The notes below the pieces were generated by a model that saw nothing but the letters and a program-made list of their open reading frames with translations, ran no database searches and had not been told where the DNA came from. Position numbers and translations under genes: made by a program. Source: Comamonas sp. lk (GTDB lineage Bacteria; Pseudomonadota; Gammaproteobacteria; Burkholderiales; Burkholderiaceae_C). From it: 64,000 nucleotides of DNA. Below are positions 42,710 to 52,243 of this stretch, in pieces. Numbering within the stretch: position 1 is the first letter of the stretch; each line of letters begins with the position of its first letter. Where the stretch lies: assembly GCF_900564145.1 (NCBI RefSeq), contig NZ_UOOB01000001.1, positions 372,001-436,000 on the forward strand. The letters run 5' to 3'.

Positions 42710-44038
42710 ATGACCGATTCCCGCCCCAATCTGATTTTTATCCTGGCCGATGACATAGGCTATGCCGACCTGGGTTGCACGGGTGCACGCGATGCGCACA
42801 GCAATGCCACCGATGTCTCGCCCCGCCTGGATGCCATGGCGCGTGAAGGCATGCGCTTTACCCGTGGCTACTCCAACTCGGCGGTGTGCTCGCCCACCCG
42901 CTTTGCGCTGGCCACGGGCCGCTGGCAGTACCGCTTGCGCGGCGCGGCCGAGGAGCCGATTGCCAGCGTGCACGGCGACAAGGTGCTGGGCCTGCCGCCA
43001 GACCACCCCACGGTGGCCTCGCTGCTCAAGGACGCCGGCTACGCCACGGCCCTGGTGGGCAAGTGGCATCTGGGCTACCCCCCGCATTTCGGCCCGCGCC
43101 TGTCGGGCTATGAAGAGTTCTACGGTTTTCACGCCGGCGGCAATGATTACTTTGCCCATTGCGACCCGCGCGGCCGCCCGGACTTCTGGATCAATGAAGA
43201 GCCGCACCAGGAAGACGGCTATCTGACCGACCTGCTGAGCCAGCGCGCCGTGGACTTTGTCGAGCGTCAGACGGCGGACAAGCCTTTCTTTCTGTCCCTG
43301 CACTACAGCGCACCGCACTGGCCCTGGCTGACCCGTGAGGACCGCGAGGAAGCCCAGCGTATTGCCGGCATTGGCAAGCACACGGACGGCGGCTCCATCG
43401 AAACCTACCAGCGCATGATTCACCACATGGATGAAGGCATTGGTTGGGTGCTGGATGCGCTGGAGAAAAAAGGCCTGAGTGAGAACACGCTGATCGTCTT
43501 TACCAGCGACAACGGTGGTGAGCGCTTCTCCAATAACTGGCCGTTTGTGGGCCAGAAGATGGACTTGCTGGAAGGCGGCATTCGCGTGCCTCTGGTAGCG
43601 CGCTGGCCCGAGCGCATTGCAGCCGGTGTCGTCAGCGATATGCCCAGTCTGACCATGGACTGGTCGGCCACCTTTTTGGCCGCAGCCGACGTGGCCGCGC
43701 ATGCCGACTATCCGCTGGACGGCATCAGCCTGCTGCCGGTGATGAAGGACGCCAGCTGGAGCCCCGAGCGTGATCTGGCCTGGCGCATGAAGCACCGCGA
43801 GCAGCGGGCGTTGGTGCGTGGCGACTGGAAGTATCTGCAGGTGGAAGGCATTGAATACCTGTTCAATGTGAGCGCCGACCCACGCGAGCGCGCCAATCTG
43901 CGTGAGCGCGAGCCCGAAAAACTGGCCGAGCTGCGCCAGGCATGGCTGGACTGGAATGCGGCGCTGCCCGCCATTCCCGAAGAGGCCAAGGTGTCACTGG
44001 TGTTCACCAGAAACGAGCTGCCGCAAGCCAGTTACTGA
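42710..44038 (+). CDS. sulfatase (formylglycine-dependent, arylsulfatase type)
   Basis: A 442-residue type-I sulfatase. N-terminal metal ligands are in IFILADDIGYADLGCTG (Asp14, Asp15). The maturation signature is Cys60-Ser-Pro-Thr-Arg, followed by ALATGR, so the cysteine should become formylglycine. LVGKWHLGY and FTSDNGG are also present. No signal peptide is visible, which points to a cytoplasmic enzyme acting on an imported sulfate ester. The start is doubtful: ATG 42710 (or GTG 42698) has no ribosome binding site, though the family domain begins there. About 170 bp without a gene precede it, after the repeat. The activating enzyme is not in the window. Confidence 0.88.
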   Translation: MTDSRPNLIFILADDIGYADLGCTGARDAHSNATDVSPRLDAMAREGMRFTRGYSNSAVCSPTRFALATGRWQYRLRGAAEEPIASVHGDKVLGLPPDHPTVASLLKDAGYATALVGKWHLGYPPHFGPRLSGYEEFYGFHAGGNDYFAHCDPRGRPDFWINEEPHQEDGYLTDLLSQRAVDFVERQTADKPFFLSLHYSAPHWPWLTREDREEAQRIAGIGKHTDGGSIETYQRMIHHMDEGIGWVLDALEKKGLSENTLIVFTSDNGGERFSNNWPFVGQKMDLLEGGIRVPLVARWPERIAAGVVSDMPSLTMDWSATFLAAADVAAHADYPLDGISLLPVMKDASWSPERDLAWRMKHREQRALVRGDWKYLQVEGIEYLFNVSADPRERANLREREPEKLAELRQAWLDWNAALPAIPEEAKVSLVFTRNELPQASY

Positions 44039-44082
44039 AAGCGCCGTCCATCCGCGCCATCAAGCAGTCAGCTTTTGCTGCC

Positions 44083-44114
44083 AAGCCCGGGTGCCCAAGG
44101 CCTCGGGCTTTTTT
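44083..44114 (+). terminator. intrinsic terminator after the sulfatase gene
   Basis: AAGCCCGGG...CCTCGGGCTT hairpin followed by six T residues. Confidence 0.75.
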
Positions 44115-44126
44115 GCGCCCTTGATT

Positions 44127-44143
44127 TGCACCAATTAAGTGCA
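44127..44143. promoter_or_regulatory. NtrC-like upstream activator site 1
   Basis: TGCACCAATTAAGTGCA has perfect TGCAC/GTGCA arms and 17-bp length, close to the NtrC consensus TGCACC-N5-GGTGCA. It lies about 220 bp upstream of the sigma-54 promoter of torF-glnK-amtB. Confidence 0.65.
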
Positions 44144-44174
44144 TTGAGCTCGTGCGAGGAGCCCAGCCTGCTTG

Positions 44175-44191
44175 CGCACCAAATTCGCGCA
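44175..44191. promoter_or_regulatory. NtrC-like upstream activator site 2 (weaker)
   Basis: CGCACCAAATTCGCGCA matches site 1 at most arm positions; the centre is 48 bp from that of site 1. Paired NtrC sites of unequal strength are usual at enhancers. Confidence 0.45.
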
Positions 44192-44252
44192 TTGCCTGCG
44201 TGCCTCATCACAGGGCATGGCCAAGCCTGCGTTGGATGGCGCCCGTCGTCTA

Positions 44253-44310
44253 TTGATTTTGATAGCTTGAAGCGCTTTTCGATCAAGGGCTGCATGGCAC
44301 TTTCATACCA
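44253..44310. repeat. short palindromic intergenic repeat (family P), copy 3
   Basis: TTTTGATAGCTTGAAGCGCT, then TTTCGATCAAGGGCTGCATG, shows the family skeleton. It lies between the NtrC-like sites and the sigma-54 promoter, so it lengthens the enhancer-promoter spacing. Confidence 0.5.
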
Positions 44311-44354
44311 ATAAATCGGTCAACAAACAGGCCGTATTGAAGTGCAACTCAATG

Positions 44355-44372
44355 TTGGCACGGTCTGTGCTT
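44355..44372 (+). promoter_or_regulatory. sigma-54 promoter of torF-glnK-amtB
   Basis: TTGGCACGGTCTGTGCTT matches the sigma-54 consensus (TGGCACG-N4-TTGCW), with GG and GC exactly 10 bp apart. It lies 43 bp before the torF ATG. Confidence 0.8.
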
Positions 44373-44415
44373 TTCACCGGTTAACACAAATTTTTTCAAA
44401 CCGGAGGAAGCCAGA

Positions 44416-45524
<1,109 letters not shown>

Positions 45525-45565
45525 GCGCCGCAGCGTCTCAGGAATCATTTTTGAGAAAGATTGCC

Positions 45566-46930
45566 ATGACCAAGAAGCTATTGAGTGCAGGCCTTGGATT
45601 GGGTCTGTTGGCAGCCAGCGCAGCCGTGTTTGCGCAGGACGGTGCCGCAGCTGCAGCAGCGCCTGCGGTGGTGGCCGCGGTCGAAGCTGCCGCCGTCGTA
45701 GAGGCCGTGCCTACCCTGAGCGCCGGTGATACCGCCTGGATGCTGACCTCCACCATGCTGGTGATCTTGATGATCATTCCCGGCCTGGCACTGTTCTACG
45801 GCGGCCTGGTGCGCTCCAAGAACATGCTGTCTGTGCTGGCGCAGGTGTTTGTCGTCTTTTCCTTGATCACCGTGCTGTGGGCCGTGTACGGCTATTCGCT
45901 GGCATTTGGTGGCGAAGGCAAGTTCTTCGCCAACTTCGACAAGCTGTTCCTGATGGGCATCACGCCGGACACGCTGTCCAGCGCGCTCAAGACCATCCCC
46001 GAGTATGTGTTCGTGGCCTTCCAGTCCACTTTCGCCGCCATCACCGTGGCGCTGATCGTGGGTGCGTTTGCCGAGCGCATCAAGTTCGCTGCCGTGATCG
46101 TGTTCTCCGTGCTGTGGTTCACCTTCAGCTACATCCCCATGGCCCACATGGTGTGGGGCGGCGGTCTGCTGGGTGCCGATGGCGCGCTGGACTTTGCCGG
46201 CGGCACCGTGGTGCACATCAACGCGGCCGTGGCCGGTTTGGTAGGTGCCTACATGCTGGGCAAGCGTATCGGTTTCGGCAAGGAGGCCCTGCCTCCGCAC
46301 AGCCTGACGCTGACCATGGTGGGTGCCTCTTTGCTGTGGGTGGGCTGGTTCGGCTTCAACGCCGGCTCCGCCGGTGCCGCCAACGGCATTGCCGGCCTGG
46401 CCTTCATCAACACCATCCTGGCGACCGGCGCTGCCGCCATCTCCTGGATCGTGGCCGAAGCCCTGCTGCGCGGCAAAGCCTCCATGCTGGGTGCTGCTTC
46501 GGGTGCCGTGGCCGGTCTGGTGACCATTACGCCCGCTGCCGGTTTTGTCGGCCCAATGGGTTCCATCGTCATGGGCATCATTGCAGGCCCTTTGTGCTTC
46601 TGGGGCGTGTCCGGCCTCAAGCACATGCTCAAGGTTGACGATGTCTGCGACGTCTTCGGCGTCCACGGCGTGGGCGGTATCCTGGGTGCCATCCTGACCG
46701 GCGTGTTCTGCGCCAAGGGTCTGGGCGGTATCGAGCCCGAAGGCTACAACATGGCTCACCAAGTGTGGGTGCAGGTCGAGAGCGTGCTGGTGACCATCGT
46801 CTGGTCCGGTGTGGTGTCCTTTGTGGCCTACAAGATTGCTGCTCTGACCGTGGGTCTGCGTGTTTCCGAGGAAACCGAGCGCCAAGGTCTAGACATCAGC
46901 TCTCACGGGGAGGTTGCCTATACCCGCTAA
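45566..46930 (+). CDS. amtB: ammonium transporter
   Basis: A 454-residue Amt/Rh-family channel with a cleavable signal peptide (VFAQDG) and an Ala-rich linker before eleven helices. Conserved blocks are ALFYGGLVRSKNMLSV, TFAAITVALIVGAFAERIKF, GGTVVHINAAVAGLVGA (pore His), and DVFGVHGVGGILGAILTG (second pore His). It imports ammonium when nitrogen is scarce and is gated by GlnK. ATG 45566 is chosen over the TTG at 45551. The operon ends at a strong terminator 36 bp after the stop. Confidence 0.95.
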   Translation: MTKKLLSAGLGLGLLAASAAVFAQDGAAAAAAPAVVAAVEAAAVVEAVPTLSAGDTAWMLTSTMLVILMIIPGLALFYGGLVRSKNMLSVLAQVFVVFSLITVLWAVYGYSLAFGGEGKFFANFDKLFLMGITPDTLSSALKTIPEYVFVAFQSTFAAITVALIVGAFAERIKFAAVIVFSVLWFTFSYIPMAHMVWGGGLLGADGALDFAGGTVVHINAAVAGLVGAYMLGKRIGFGKEALPPHSLTLTMVGASLLWVGWFGFNAGSAGAANGIAGLAFINTILATGAAAISWIVAEALLRGKASMLGAASGAVAGLVTITPAAGFVGPMGSIVMGIIAGPLCFWGVSGLKHMLKVDDVCDVFGVHGVGGILGAILTGVFCAKGLGGIEPEGYNMAHQVWVQVESVLVTIVWSGVVSFVAYKIAALTVGLRVSEETERQGLDISSHGEVAYTR

Positions 46931-46966
46931 GCCAAGCCTTTCGCTTTAGTTCAGTTTCATTACGTT

Positions 46967-46998
46967 GGCCCCGCAGTGCATGCTGCGGGGCCTTTTTT
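46967..46998 (+). terminator. intrinsic terminator after amtB
   Basis: GGCCCCGCAG-TGCATG-CTGCGGGGCC, a 10-bp perfect stem, followed by six T residues. Confidence 0.92.
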
Positions 46999-47072
46999 AT
47001 TCATGCTCGCGTTTCAAAAAAATCAAAAGCGCAGCATGGTTCTATGGCGACCGCTGCCGCTACCATGCAGCC

Positions 47073-48227
47073 ATGGATTCAGCCACCCGCCAAATCAACG
47101 CCCTTCAAGCCATCACCGAGCGCATACGCGCCGCTGCTGCCGACCAAACACCGTTGCGCATACGCGGCGGCGGTAGCAAGGACTTTTATGCCCATGCCCT
47201 GCAAGGCGAGCTGCTGGACATGCGAAGCCTGAGCGGCATCGTCAGCTACGAGCCCAGCGAGCTGGTCGTGACCGTGCGTGCCGGCACTGCGCTGGTCGAA
47301 CTGGAAGCCGAGCTGGCTGGCCAAGGCCAGTGTCTGGCCTTCGAGCCGCCGCACTTCGGCCCCGGCAGCACCGTAGGCGGCATGGTGGCGGCCGGCCTTT
47401 CCGGCCCGTCGCGCGCCAGCGTAGGAGCGGTACGTGATTTCGTTCTGGGCCTGGAGATGATCAACGGGCGGGGCGAACTGCTGCGCTTTGGCGGCCAGGT
47501 AATGAAGAACGTGGCGGGCTATGACGTCTCGCGTCTGATGGCCGGCAGCTGGGGCACGCTGGGCGTGATCACCGAGGTCAGCCTCAAGGTCTTGCCCGTG
47601 GCCCCGGCTGAGGCCACGCTGCGCTTTGACGAGTGCAGCCAGCAGCAGGCACTGCAGTGGCTCAATCAATGGGGCGGCCAGCCGCTGCCGCTCAATGCCA
47701 GCAACTGGCTGCATGAGGCTGGCCAAGCGGGTGGCTCGCTGTATCTGCGCCTGCGCGGGGCCCAGGCTGCGGTGCAGGCTGCCTGCCTCAAGCTGGGCGG
47801 CGAGCGCCTGGACACCGATGCCGTAGCCGCCGACTGGTCAGCCAGCCGTGATCTGAGCCTGCCCTGGTTCGGTGCAAGGGCCGGCGATCACTGTCTGTGG
47901 CGCCTGTCCGTGCCTGCCACTACAGCACCGCTGCAACTGCCCGCAGGCTGCGTGGGCCCGCTGGTGGACTGGCTGGGCGCACAGCGCTGGGTGCAGGCGC
48001 CGCGCAGCGCTGCGGCGGCATTGCAGCAACTGGCCCAGTCTGTGGGTGGTTTTGCTTCTCTTTTCAGAGCTGAAAGCGCAGATCAAATAAGCGGTGTGGC
48101 CGACTTTGATGTGTTTGCGCAAGGCAGCGCGGCGGGGCGCACGGCGGCGCAGATTCATGCGCGGCTCAAGCAGGCTTTTGATCCGGCAGGTATTTTCAAT
48201 GTGGGCCGTTTGTCGGCGAACTGGTAA
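47073..48227 (+). CDS. glcE: glycolate oxidase FAD-binding subunit GlcE
   Basis: A 384-residue FAD-binding protein of the GlcE type. The PCMH FAD domain shows LRIRGGGSKDFY, LVVTVRAGTALVELEAELAGQGQCLAFEPPHFG, STVGGMVAAGLSGPSRASVGAVRDFVLGLEMINGRGELLRFGGQVMKNVAGYDVSRLM-type landmarks in short order (residues about 30-155). GlcE works with GlcD and GlcF to oxidise glycolate to glyoxylate at the membrane. ATG 47073 (MDSATRQINALQ) is the family start. glcD, normally directly upstream, is absent; the neighbour is amtB. Confidence 0.9.
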   Translation: MDSATRQINALQAITERIRAAAADQTPLRIRGGGSKDFYAHALQGELLDMRSLSGIVSYEPSELVVTVRAGTALVELEAELAGQGQCLAFEPPHFGPGSTVGGMVAAGLSGPSRASVGAVRDFVLGLEMINGRGELLRFGGQVMKNVAGYDVSRLMAGSWGTLGVITEVSLKVLPVAPAEATLRFDECSQQQALQWLNQWGGQPLPLNASNWLHEAGQAGGSLYLRLRGAQAAVQAACLKLGGERLDTDAVAADWSASRDLSLPWFGARAGDHCLWRLSVPATTAPLQLPAGCVGPLVDWLGAQRWVQAPRSAAAALQQLAQSVGGFASLFRAESADQISGVADFDVFAQGSAAGRTAAQIHARLKQAFDPAGIFNVGRLSANW

Positions 48228-48244
48228 GAACAAGGACTGAGCCC

Positions 48245-49507
48245 ATGCAAACCAATCTCGCCCCCGAATTCCGTGCCACGCCCGAAGGCCAGGAAGCTGA
48301 AGCCATTCTGCGCAAATGCGTGCACTGCGGCTTTTGCACGGCCACATGCCCCACCTATCAAACCCTGGGCGATGAGCTGGACGGCCCGCGCGGCCGCATC
48401 TACCTGATCAAGCAGGTACTGGAAGGCCACAAGCCCACACGCGCCACGCAGCAGCATCTGGATCGCTGCCTGACTTGCCGCAACTGCGAATCCACCTGCC
48501 CCAGCGGCGTGCAGTACGGCCATCTGGTCGATATAGGTCGCAAGATTGTGGATGAGCAAGTTGAGCGCCCCTTGGGCGAGAAGCTGCAGCGCTGGGCCCT
48601 CAAGGAGGGCATGACGTCCTCGCTGTTTGCGCCCGCTCTGTCGTTAGGCCGTGCCGTGCGCGGCTTGCTGCCCGAGGCACTGGCCGAAAAAATTCCGCCG
48701 GCCCAGCAGGCCGGCCACTGGCCTACGCGGGAGCATCGCCGCAAGGTGCTGATGCTGGCCGGCTGCGTGCAACCGGCCATGATGCCGCGCATCAACTACG
48801 CCACAGCACGCGTGCTCGATGCGGCCGGCATTCAATCCGTGATTGCCGACAAGGCTGGTTGCTGCGGGGCGGTGAAATTTCACCTCAACGACCAGGAGGG
48901 CGGCAAGGCCCAGATGCGCGCCAATATCGATGCCTGGTGGCCGCTGGTCGCATGCGGCGAGGTGGAGGCGATCGTGATGAATGCCTCGGGCTGCGGCGTG
49001 ACGGTCAAGGAATACGGCCATCTGCTCAAGCACGATGCGCAGTACGCGGAAAAAGCCGTGCGCATCAGCGCGCTGACCCGCGACTTGAGCGAGCTGTTGC
49101 CTGATTTGTTGCCCGAACTGGCGACCCGGTTGAAAGATCAGCTGGCAATACCCAAGGCGCCCGTGGCTTACCACCCGCCTTGCACGCTGCAGCACGGCCA
49201 GCAGCTGCGCGGCGGCGTGGAGAAGCATCTGCGCGAGCTGGGCTTCGATGTGCGCGTGGCCCGCACCGAGTCGCATCTGTGCTGCGGCTCGGCCGGGACC
49301 TATTCGGTGCTGCAGCCCGAAATCTCCCATCAGCTGCGCGACCGCAAGATCGCCGCACTGGATGAGCCTTTTGCCCCCGAAAAACCGGCCGCCATTCTCT
49401 CGGCCAATATGGGCTGTATCGTCCATCTGCAAAACGGCACGCAGGTGCCCGTCATGCACTGGATAGAGCTGATCGATGAGGCGCTGTCAGCCGCTGGAAC
49501 CCGGTAA
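48245..49507 (+). CDS. glcF: glycolate oxidase iron-sulfur subunit GlcF
   Basis: A 420-residue protein with two 4Fe-4S clusters (CVHCGFCTATCP near residue 22 and CLTCRNCESTCP near 76) and two cysteine-rich CCG domains: LAGCVQPAMMPR...GCCGAVKFH and PCTLQHGQ...HLCCGSAGTYS. It transfers electrons from the flavin subunits to the quinone pool. It starts 17 bp after glcE, with AAGGA before the ATG. As a pair, glcEF need GlcD from elsewhere in the genome. Confidence 0.93.
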   Translation: MQTNLAPEFRATPEGQEAEAILRKCVHCGFCTATCPTYQTLGDELDGPRGRIYLIKQVLEGHKPTRATQQHLDRCLTCRNCESTCPSGVQYGHLVDIGRKIVDEQVERPLGEKLQRWALKEGMTSSLFAPALSLGRAVRGLLPEALAEKIPPAQQAGHWPTREHRRKVLMLAGCVQPAMMPRINYATARVLDAAGIQSVIADKAGCCGAVKFHLNDQEGGKAQMRANIDAWWPLVACGEVEAIVMNASGCGVTVKEYGHLLKHDAQYAEKAVRISALTRDLSELLPDLLPELATRLKDQLAIPKAPVAYHPPCTLQHGQQLRGGVEKHLRELGFDVRVARTESHLCCGSAGTYSVLQPEISHQLRDRKIAALDEPFAPEKPAAILSANMGCIVHLQNGTQVPVMHWIELIDEALSAAGTR

Positions 49508-49600
49508 CCCCAGGGCTCTTTGCACCCCCGTTTTGCACTGCAGTTTGCAATGCTGGCATGATTAGGGGTTTTGTTTCTCCCCAAGCCCACGGGCTTTGCC

Positions 49601-50410
49601 ATGACTGAAATCGTGTCTGAACCACAAGAACACAATGCCCAGGCCGCTGTAGAGCAGCCCGAGGCCCAGAACGTTGCGCAAGCCGTGCAGCAAGGCACAG
49701 CCGTGTCCAACCAGAATCAAGAGCCTCGTCAGCGCTCGCGTCGCGGCGGCCGTGGCCGCAGCGGTGGCAATGCTGGCAAGCCCGCTCAGGCCGAGCAGGC
49801 CCAAGCCGCGCCACGTCCGCTGAACCCGCTGCTAGAGCAGCTGGCGCAGTGGCACCCGGCCCTGTTTGGCGAGCAGTTGCTGCCCTTCAAGCGCGGCATT
49901 TTCGAAGATCTGCTGGCGGCCCACCCCGAGTTGGACAAGGAAGCGCTCAAGTCTGCGTTGCAGCAGCACACGCGCTCCGGTCGCTATCTGGCTGCCATGG
50001 CATCGGGCCAGGCCCGTCATGACCTGAGCGGTCAGCCCGTGGAAGCCACGCTGCCCGAGCATGTGCACCATGCTCTGATCGAAGTCTTCCGTCGCCGCCA
50101 GCAGCGCACGGCCGAAGACCTGACGCCCAAATTGCGCAACCGCATCGTCGTCGCCTACGAAGCCTCCGGCCTCGCGCGGGAAGACTATGCCGAACGCGTG
50201 CTCGGCAAGAACGAAGCCACCAATGCGCTGGTAGCCGATGCGCTGGCCGAAGCCGATGCCCGTGCCGCCAAGGACGAAGCCCTGCTGCGCTCCTTCACGC
50301 TCAGCGGTCAGACTTCGGAGCAGGATTTTGCCGAGATGTATGGCATGAACCCGCGCCAGGTGGCGCAGCAGCTGGACCGCGCCCGTCGCCGTCAGCAAAA
50401 AGCGGCCTGA
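49601..50410 (+). CDS. ProQ/FinO-domain RNA-binding protein
   Basis: A 269-residue protein with a ProQ/FinO RNA-chaperone domain from about residue 75 to 180 (LLEQLAQWHPALFGEQLLPFKRGIFEDLLAAHP, then the HTRSGRYLAAMASGQARHDLSG block, both described not quoted in full). An N-terminal Gln/Arg/Gly-rich low-complexity region precedes it (QRSRRGGRGRSGG), which could bind RNA unspecifically, and a C-terminal Ala/Arg-rich helix follows. ATG 49601 is used; a longer frame starts with TTG at 49571. Genes of this type in Burkholderiales are less studied than E. coli proQ. Confidence 0.85.
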   Translation: MTEIVSEPQEHNAQAAVEQPEAQNVAQAVQQGTAVSNQNQEPRQRSRRGGRGRSGGNAGKPAQAEQAQAAPRPLNPLLEQLAQWHPALFGEQLLPFKRGIFEDLLAAHPELDKEALKSALQQHTRSGRYLAAMASGQARHDLSGQPVEATLPEHVHHALIEVFRRRQQRTAEDLTPKLRNRIVVAYEASGLAREDYAERVLGKNEATNALVADALAEADARAAKDEALLRSFTLSGQTSEQDFAEMYGMNPRQVAQQLDRARRRQQKAA

Positions 50411-50700
50411 TCTTCGCTTCAGGCGATAGCCTGAGCTTGCAGGCCCGCAAGCCGGAAAAAGCCTGCATCACATCACCAGCCCGCAGACCGCCAGCTCAAG
50501 GCGGCTGCGGCATACCTGCCCCGCAGGCGGCACTGCAGCCATAGGCGCGCAGCAGCCGCAGCGCAGGTGGGCCCGAGGACGATTGCCGGACTGCAGCCCT
50601 GACCTGAGGGCGGCAGGCCTTGTGCTGTGCGCGGTTCTTCTGACTTCATGCATCAACCCGCCCACAGTGGTTTGTTGACGAAATGAAAAAGGAGACGGGT

Positions 50701-51216
50701 ATGTGGTTGGGGCTGTCGTTGTTCTATGTGGGCGCCGTGTTGTTTTTGAACGGCCTGTGGATGCTGGGCAAGATTGCCGACAAGGAAATCTGGGTCATCA
50801 ATATCTTCACCGGCGTGGTGTCGCTGTGCATAGGGCTGGCCAGCATCTTCGGGCCGGCAGCCGATGCTGCGTCCGTCAAAAGCGGAGCGCTCACGCTGCT
50901 GTTTGCCTTCACCTATCTGTGGGTGGCCTTCAACCGCTTCTCAGGCGCTGACGGGCGGGGTCTGGGCTGGTTCAGTCTGTTTGTGGCAATCACGGCCGTG
51001 CCCGTGGCCGTTGACACGCTGACAAGCGCGAAAACCGGCCTGGACTGGTGGATGGGCATCAACTGGGCGGCCTGGGCTGTACTCTGGGCGCTGTTCTTTG
51101 CCCTGCTGGCGCTGAAAAAGCCCATTGAGCGCATGACAGGCTGGCTGTGCATTGTCCAGGGCGTGCTCACGGGCTGGGTGCCGGGCTATCTGATTTTGGC
51201 TGGAAAGCTGGTCTAA
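50701..51216 (+). CDS. AmiS/UreI-family urea/amide channel
   Basis: A 171-residue membrane protein with about six helices of the AmiS/UreI family: MWLGLSLFYVGAVLFLNGLW, then TGVVSLCIG, AFTYLWVAFNRF, and GINWAAWAVLWALFF. The family forms proton-gated urea channels (UreI) or short-chain amide transporters (AmiS). ATG 50701 is chosen because AAGGAG stands 6 bases before it; ATG 50683 (MKKETG) lies upstream of that site. No urease or amidase gene is in the window. The 290 bp before it are GC-rich with several short inverted repeats, but I recognise no riboswitch or promoter there. Confidence 0.85.
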   Translation: MWLGLSLFYVGAVLFLNGLWMLGKIADKEIWVINIFTGVVSLCIGLASIFGPAADAASVKSGALTLLFAFTYLWVAFNRFSGADGRGLGWFSLFVAITAVPVAVDTLTSAKTGLDWWMGINWAAWAVLWALFFALLALKKPIERMTGWLCIVQGVLTGWVPGYLILAGKLV

Positions 51217-51279
51217 CTTCTCGGAGCCTTCTCCGGGCCTATGTCTGCGCTGAGGGGTTGCCCCTCTGGCTTGGCGGGG

Positions 51280-52164
51280 TCAGGCTTTCTTCGCTCTGCC
51301 CAGCGTCGTCAGCAGCGCCGCGCTCATGATGCAGGCGCCGCCCAGCAGGGTGCGAGCCGCAAGCTGCTCCTGGGCGATCAGTACCGAAGAGACGCTGGCA
51401 AAGACGACTTCGGACAACATGACCACGGACGTCACGCCCGAGGGCAGGCGCGATGCGCCAAACTGCAGCGCCCAGTTGCCCACCATCAGCAAGACGGACA
51501 GCAGCACGGCGACGGCTGCCCAGTGGGTGTTGAATGCCGGGAAGGCCGGCACCAGACCGGCGCTGTTGGCCGTCAAGGCCGTTAGCAGTGCCATGCTCAT
51601 GCAGCCCGCAAACATGGCCAGCATGCGGGCCTGGCTGGGAATGCCCTGAAAGCGGCGCAGCAGCACATTGGTCAGCGCAAACATGAAGCCGCCAAAGACG
51701 GCCAGTGCGTCGGCCAGGGACAGACCTTGCACCAGTCCGGTCAGCGATGCATCGGCGGGCAGCAGCACCAGCACCACGCCGCCAAAGGCCAGCAGCAGGC
51801 GCAGCAAGGCGGCGGGCGTGGGACGCTCGCCCAGAATCTTCCAGGCCAGCAGCACGGCCCAGGCCGGCATGAGATAGAACAGCAGGATGACGCGAACCAC
51901 GTCACCCACGGTCACGGCCCAGTTGAACGCCACATTGTTCAGGCCCGAGCTGGCCGCCAGCAGCAGCAACACCGGGTACTGCCAGGCCTGCTTGAGGCTG
52001 GCCGGACGCAAAGCGATGAGCCCCGTCAGTACCAGCGCATACATCAGCGCCGTGGCCCAGAGCGGATGCAGGCCGGCTTCATGCATGAGGCGAAACGGCC
52101 ACCAGGACAGCCCCCAGATCAGGGCGTTGAACAGCAGAGCAAAAACAGGGAGTGGACTATGCAT
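51280..52164 (-). CDS. EamA/DMT-family transporter
   Basis: A 294-residue, ten-helix drug/metabolite transporter with two EamA repeats; the first opens ALLFNALIWGLSWWPFR and the second FGGFMFALTNVLLRRFQ. The linking motif VILLFYLMPAWAVLLAWKILGERPT is typical of the family. The substrate is unknown. It lies after lplT in the same direction, with a palindromic repeat in the 79-bp gap, so co-transcription is uncertain. Downstream it is convergent with the UreI-like gene. Confidence 0.85.
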   Translation of the reverse strand: MHSPLPVFALLFNALIWGLSWWPFRLMHEAGLHPLWATALMYALVLTGLIALRPASLKQAWQYPVLLLLAASSGLNNVAFNWAVTVGDVVRVILLFYLMPAWAVLLAWKILGERPTPAALLRLLLAFGGVVLVLLPADASLTGLVQGLSLADALAVFGGFMFALTNVLLRRFQGIPSQARMLAMFAGCMSMALLTALTANSAGLVPAFPAFNTHWAAVAVLLSVLLMVGNWALQFGASRLPSGVTSVVMLSEVVFASVSSVLIAQEQLAARTLLGGACIMSAALLTTLGRAKKA

Positions 52165-52214
52165 AAAAAATGCTTCTAACCCTTGTCCGGCAAGGGCTAG
52201 AAGCTATTGATTTT
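52164..52214. repeat. short palindromic intergenic repeat (family P), copy 4
   Basis: GCTTCTAACCCTTG-TCCG-GCAAGGGCTAGAAGC forms a near-perfect 14-bp hairpin flanked by AAAAAAT and TATTGATTTT. It is the best preserved copy of the family and lies between lplT and the EamA gene. Confidence 0.6.
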
Positions 52215-52243
52215 CGTGAATGCAGCCTGGTGGGCTGCGGGAA

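Noticed and set aside
50411..50700. Possible riboswitch or structured leader before the UreI-like gene
   Set aside because: Several short GC-rich inverted repeats are present, but no consensus of the guanidine or other known riboswitches could be recognised.
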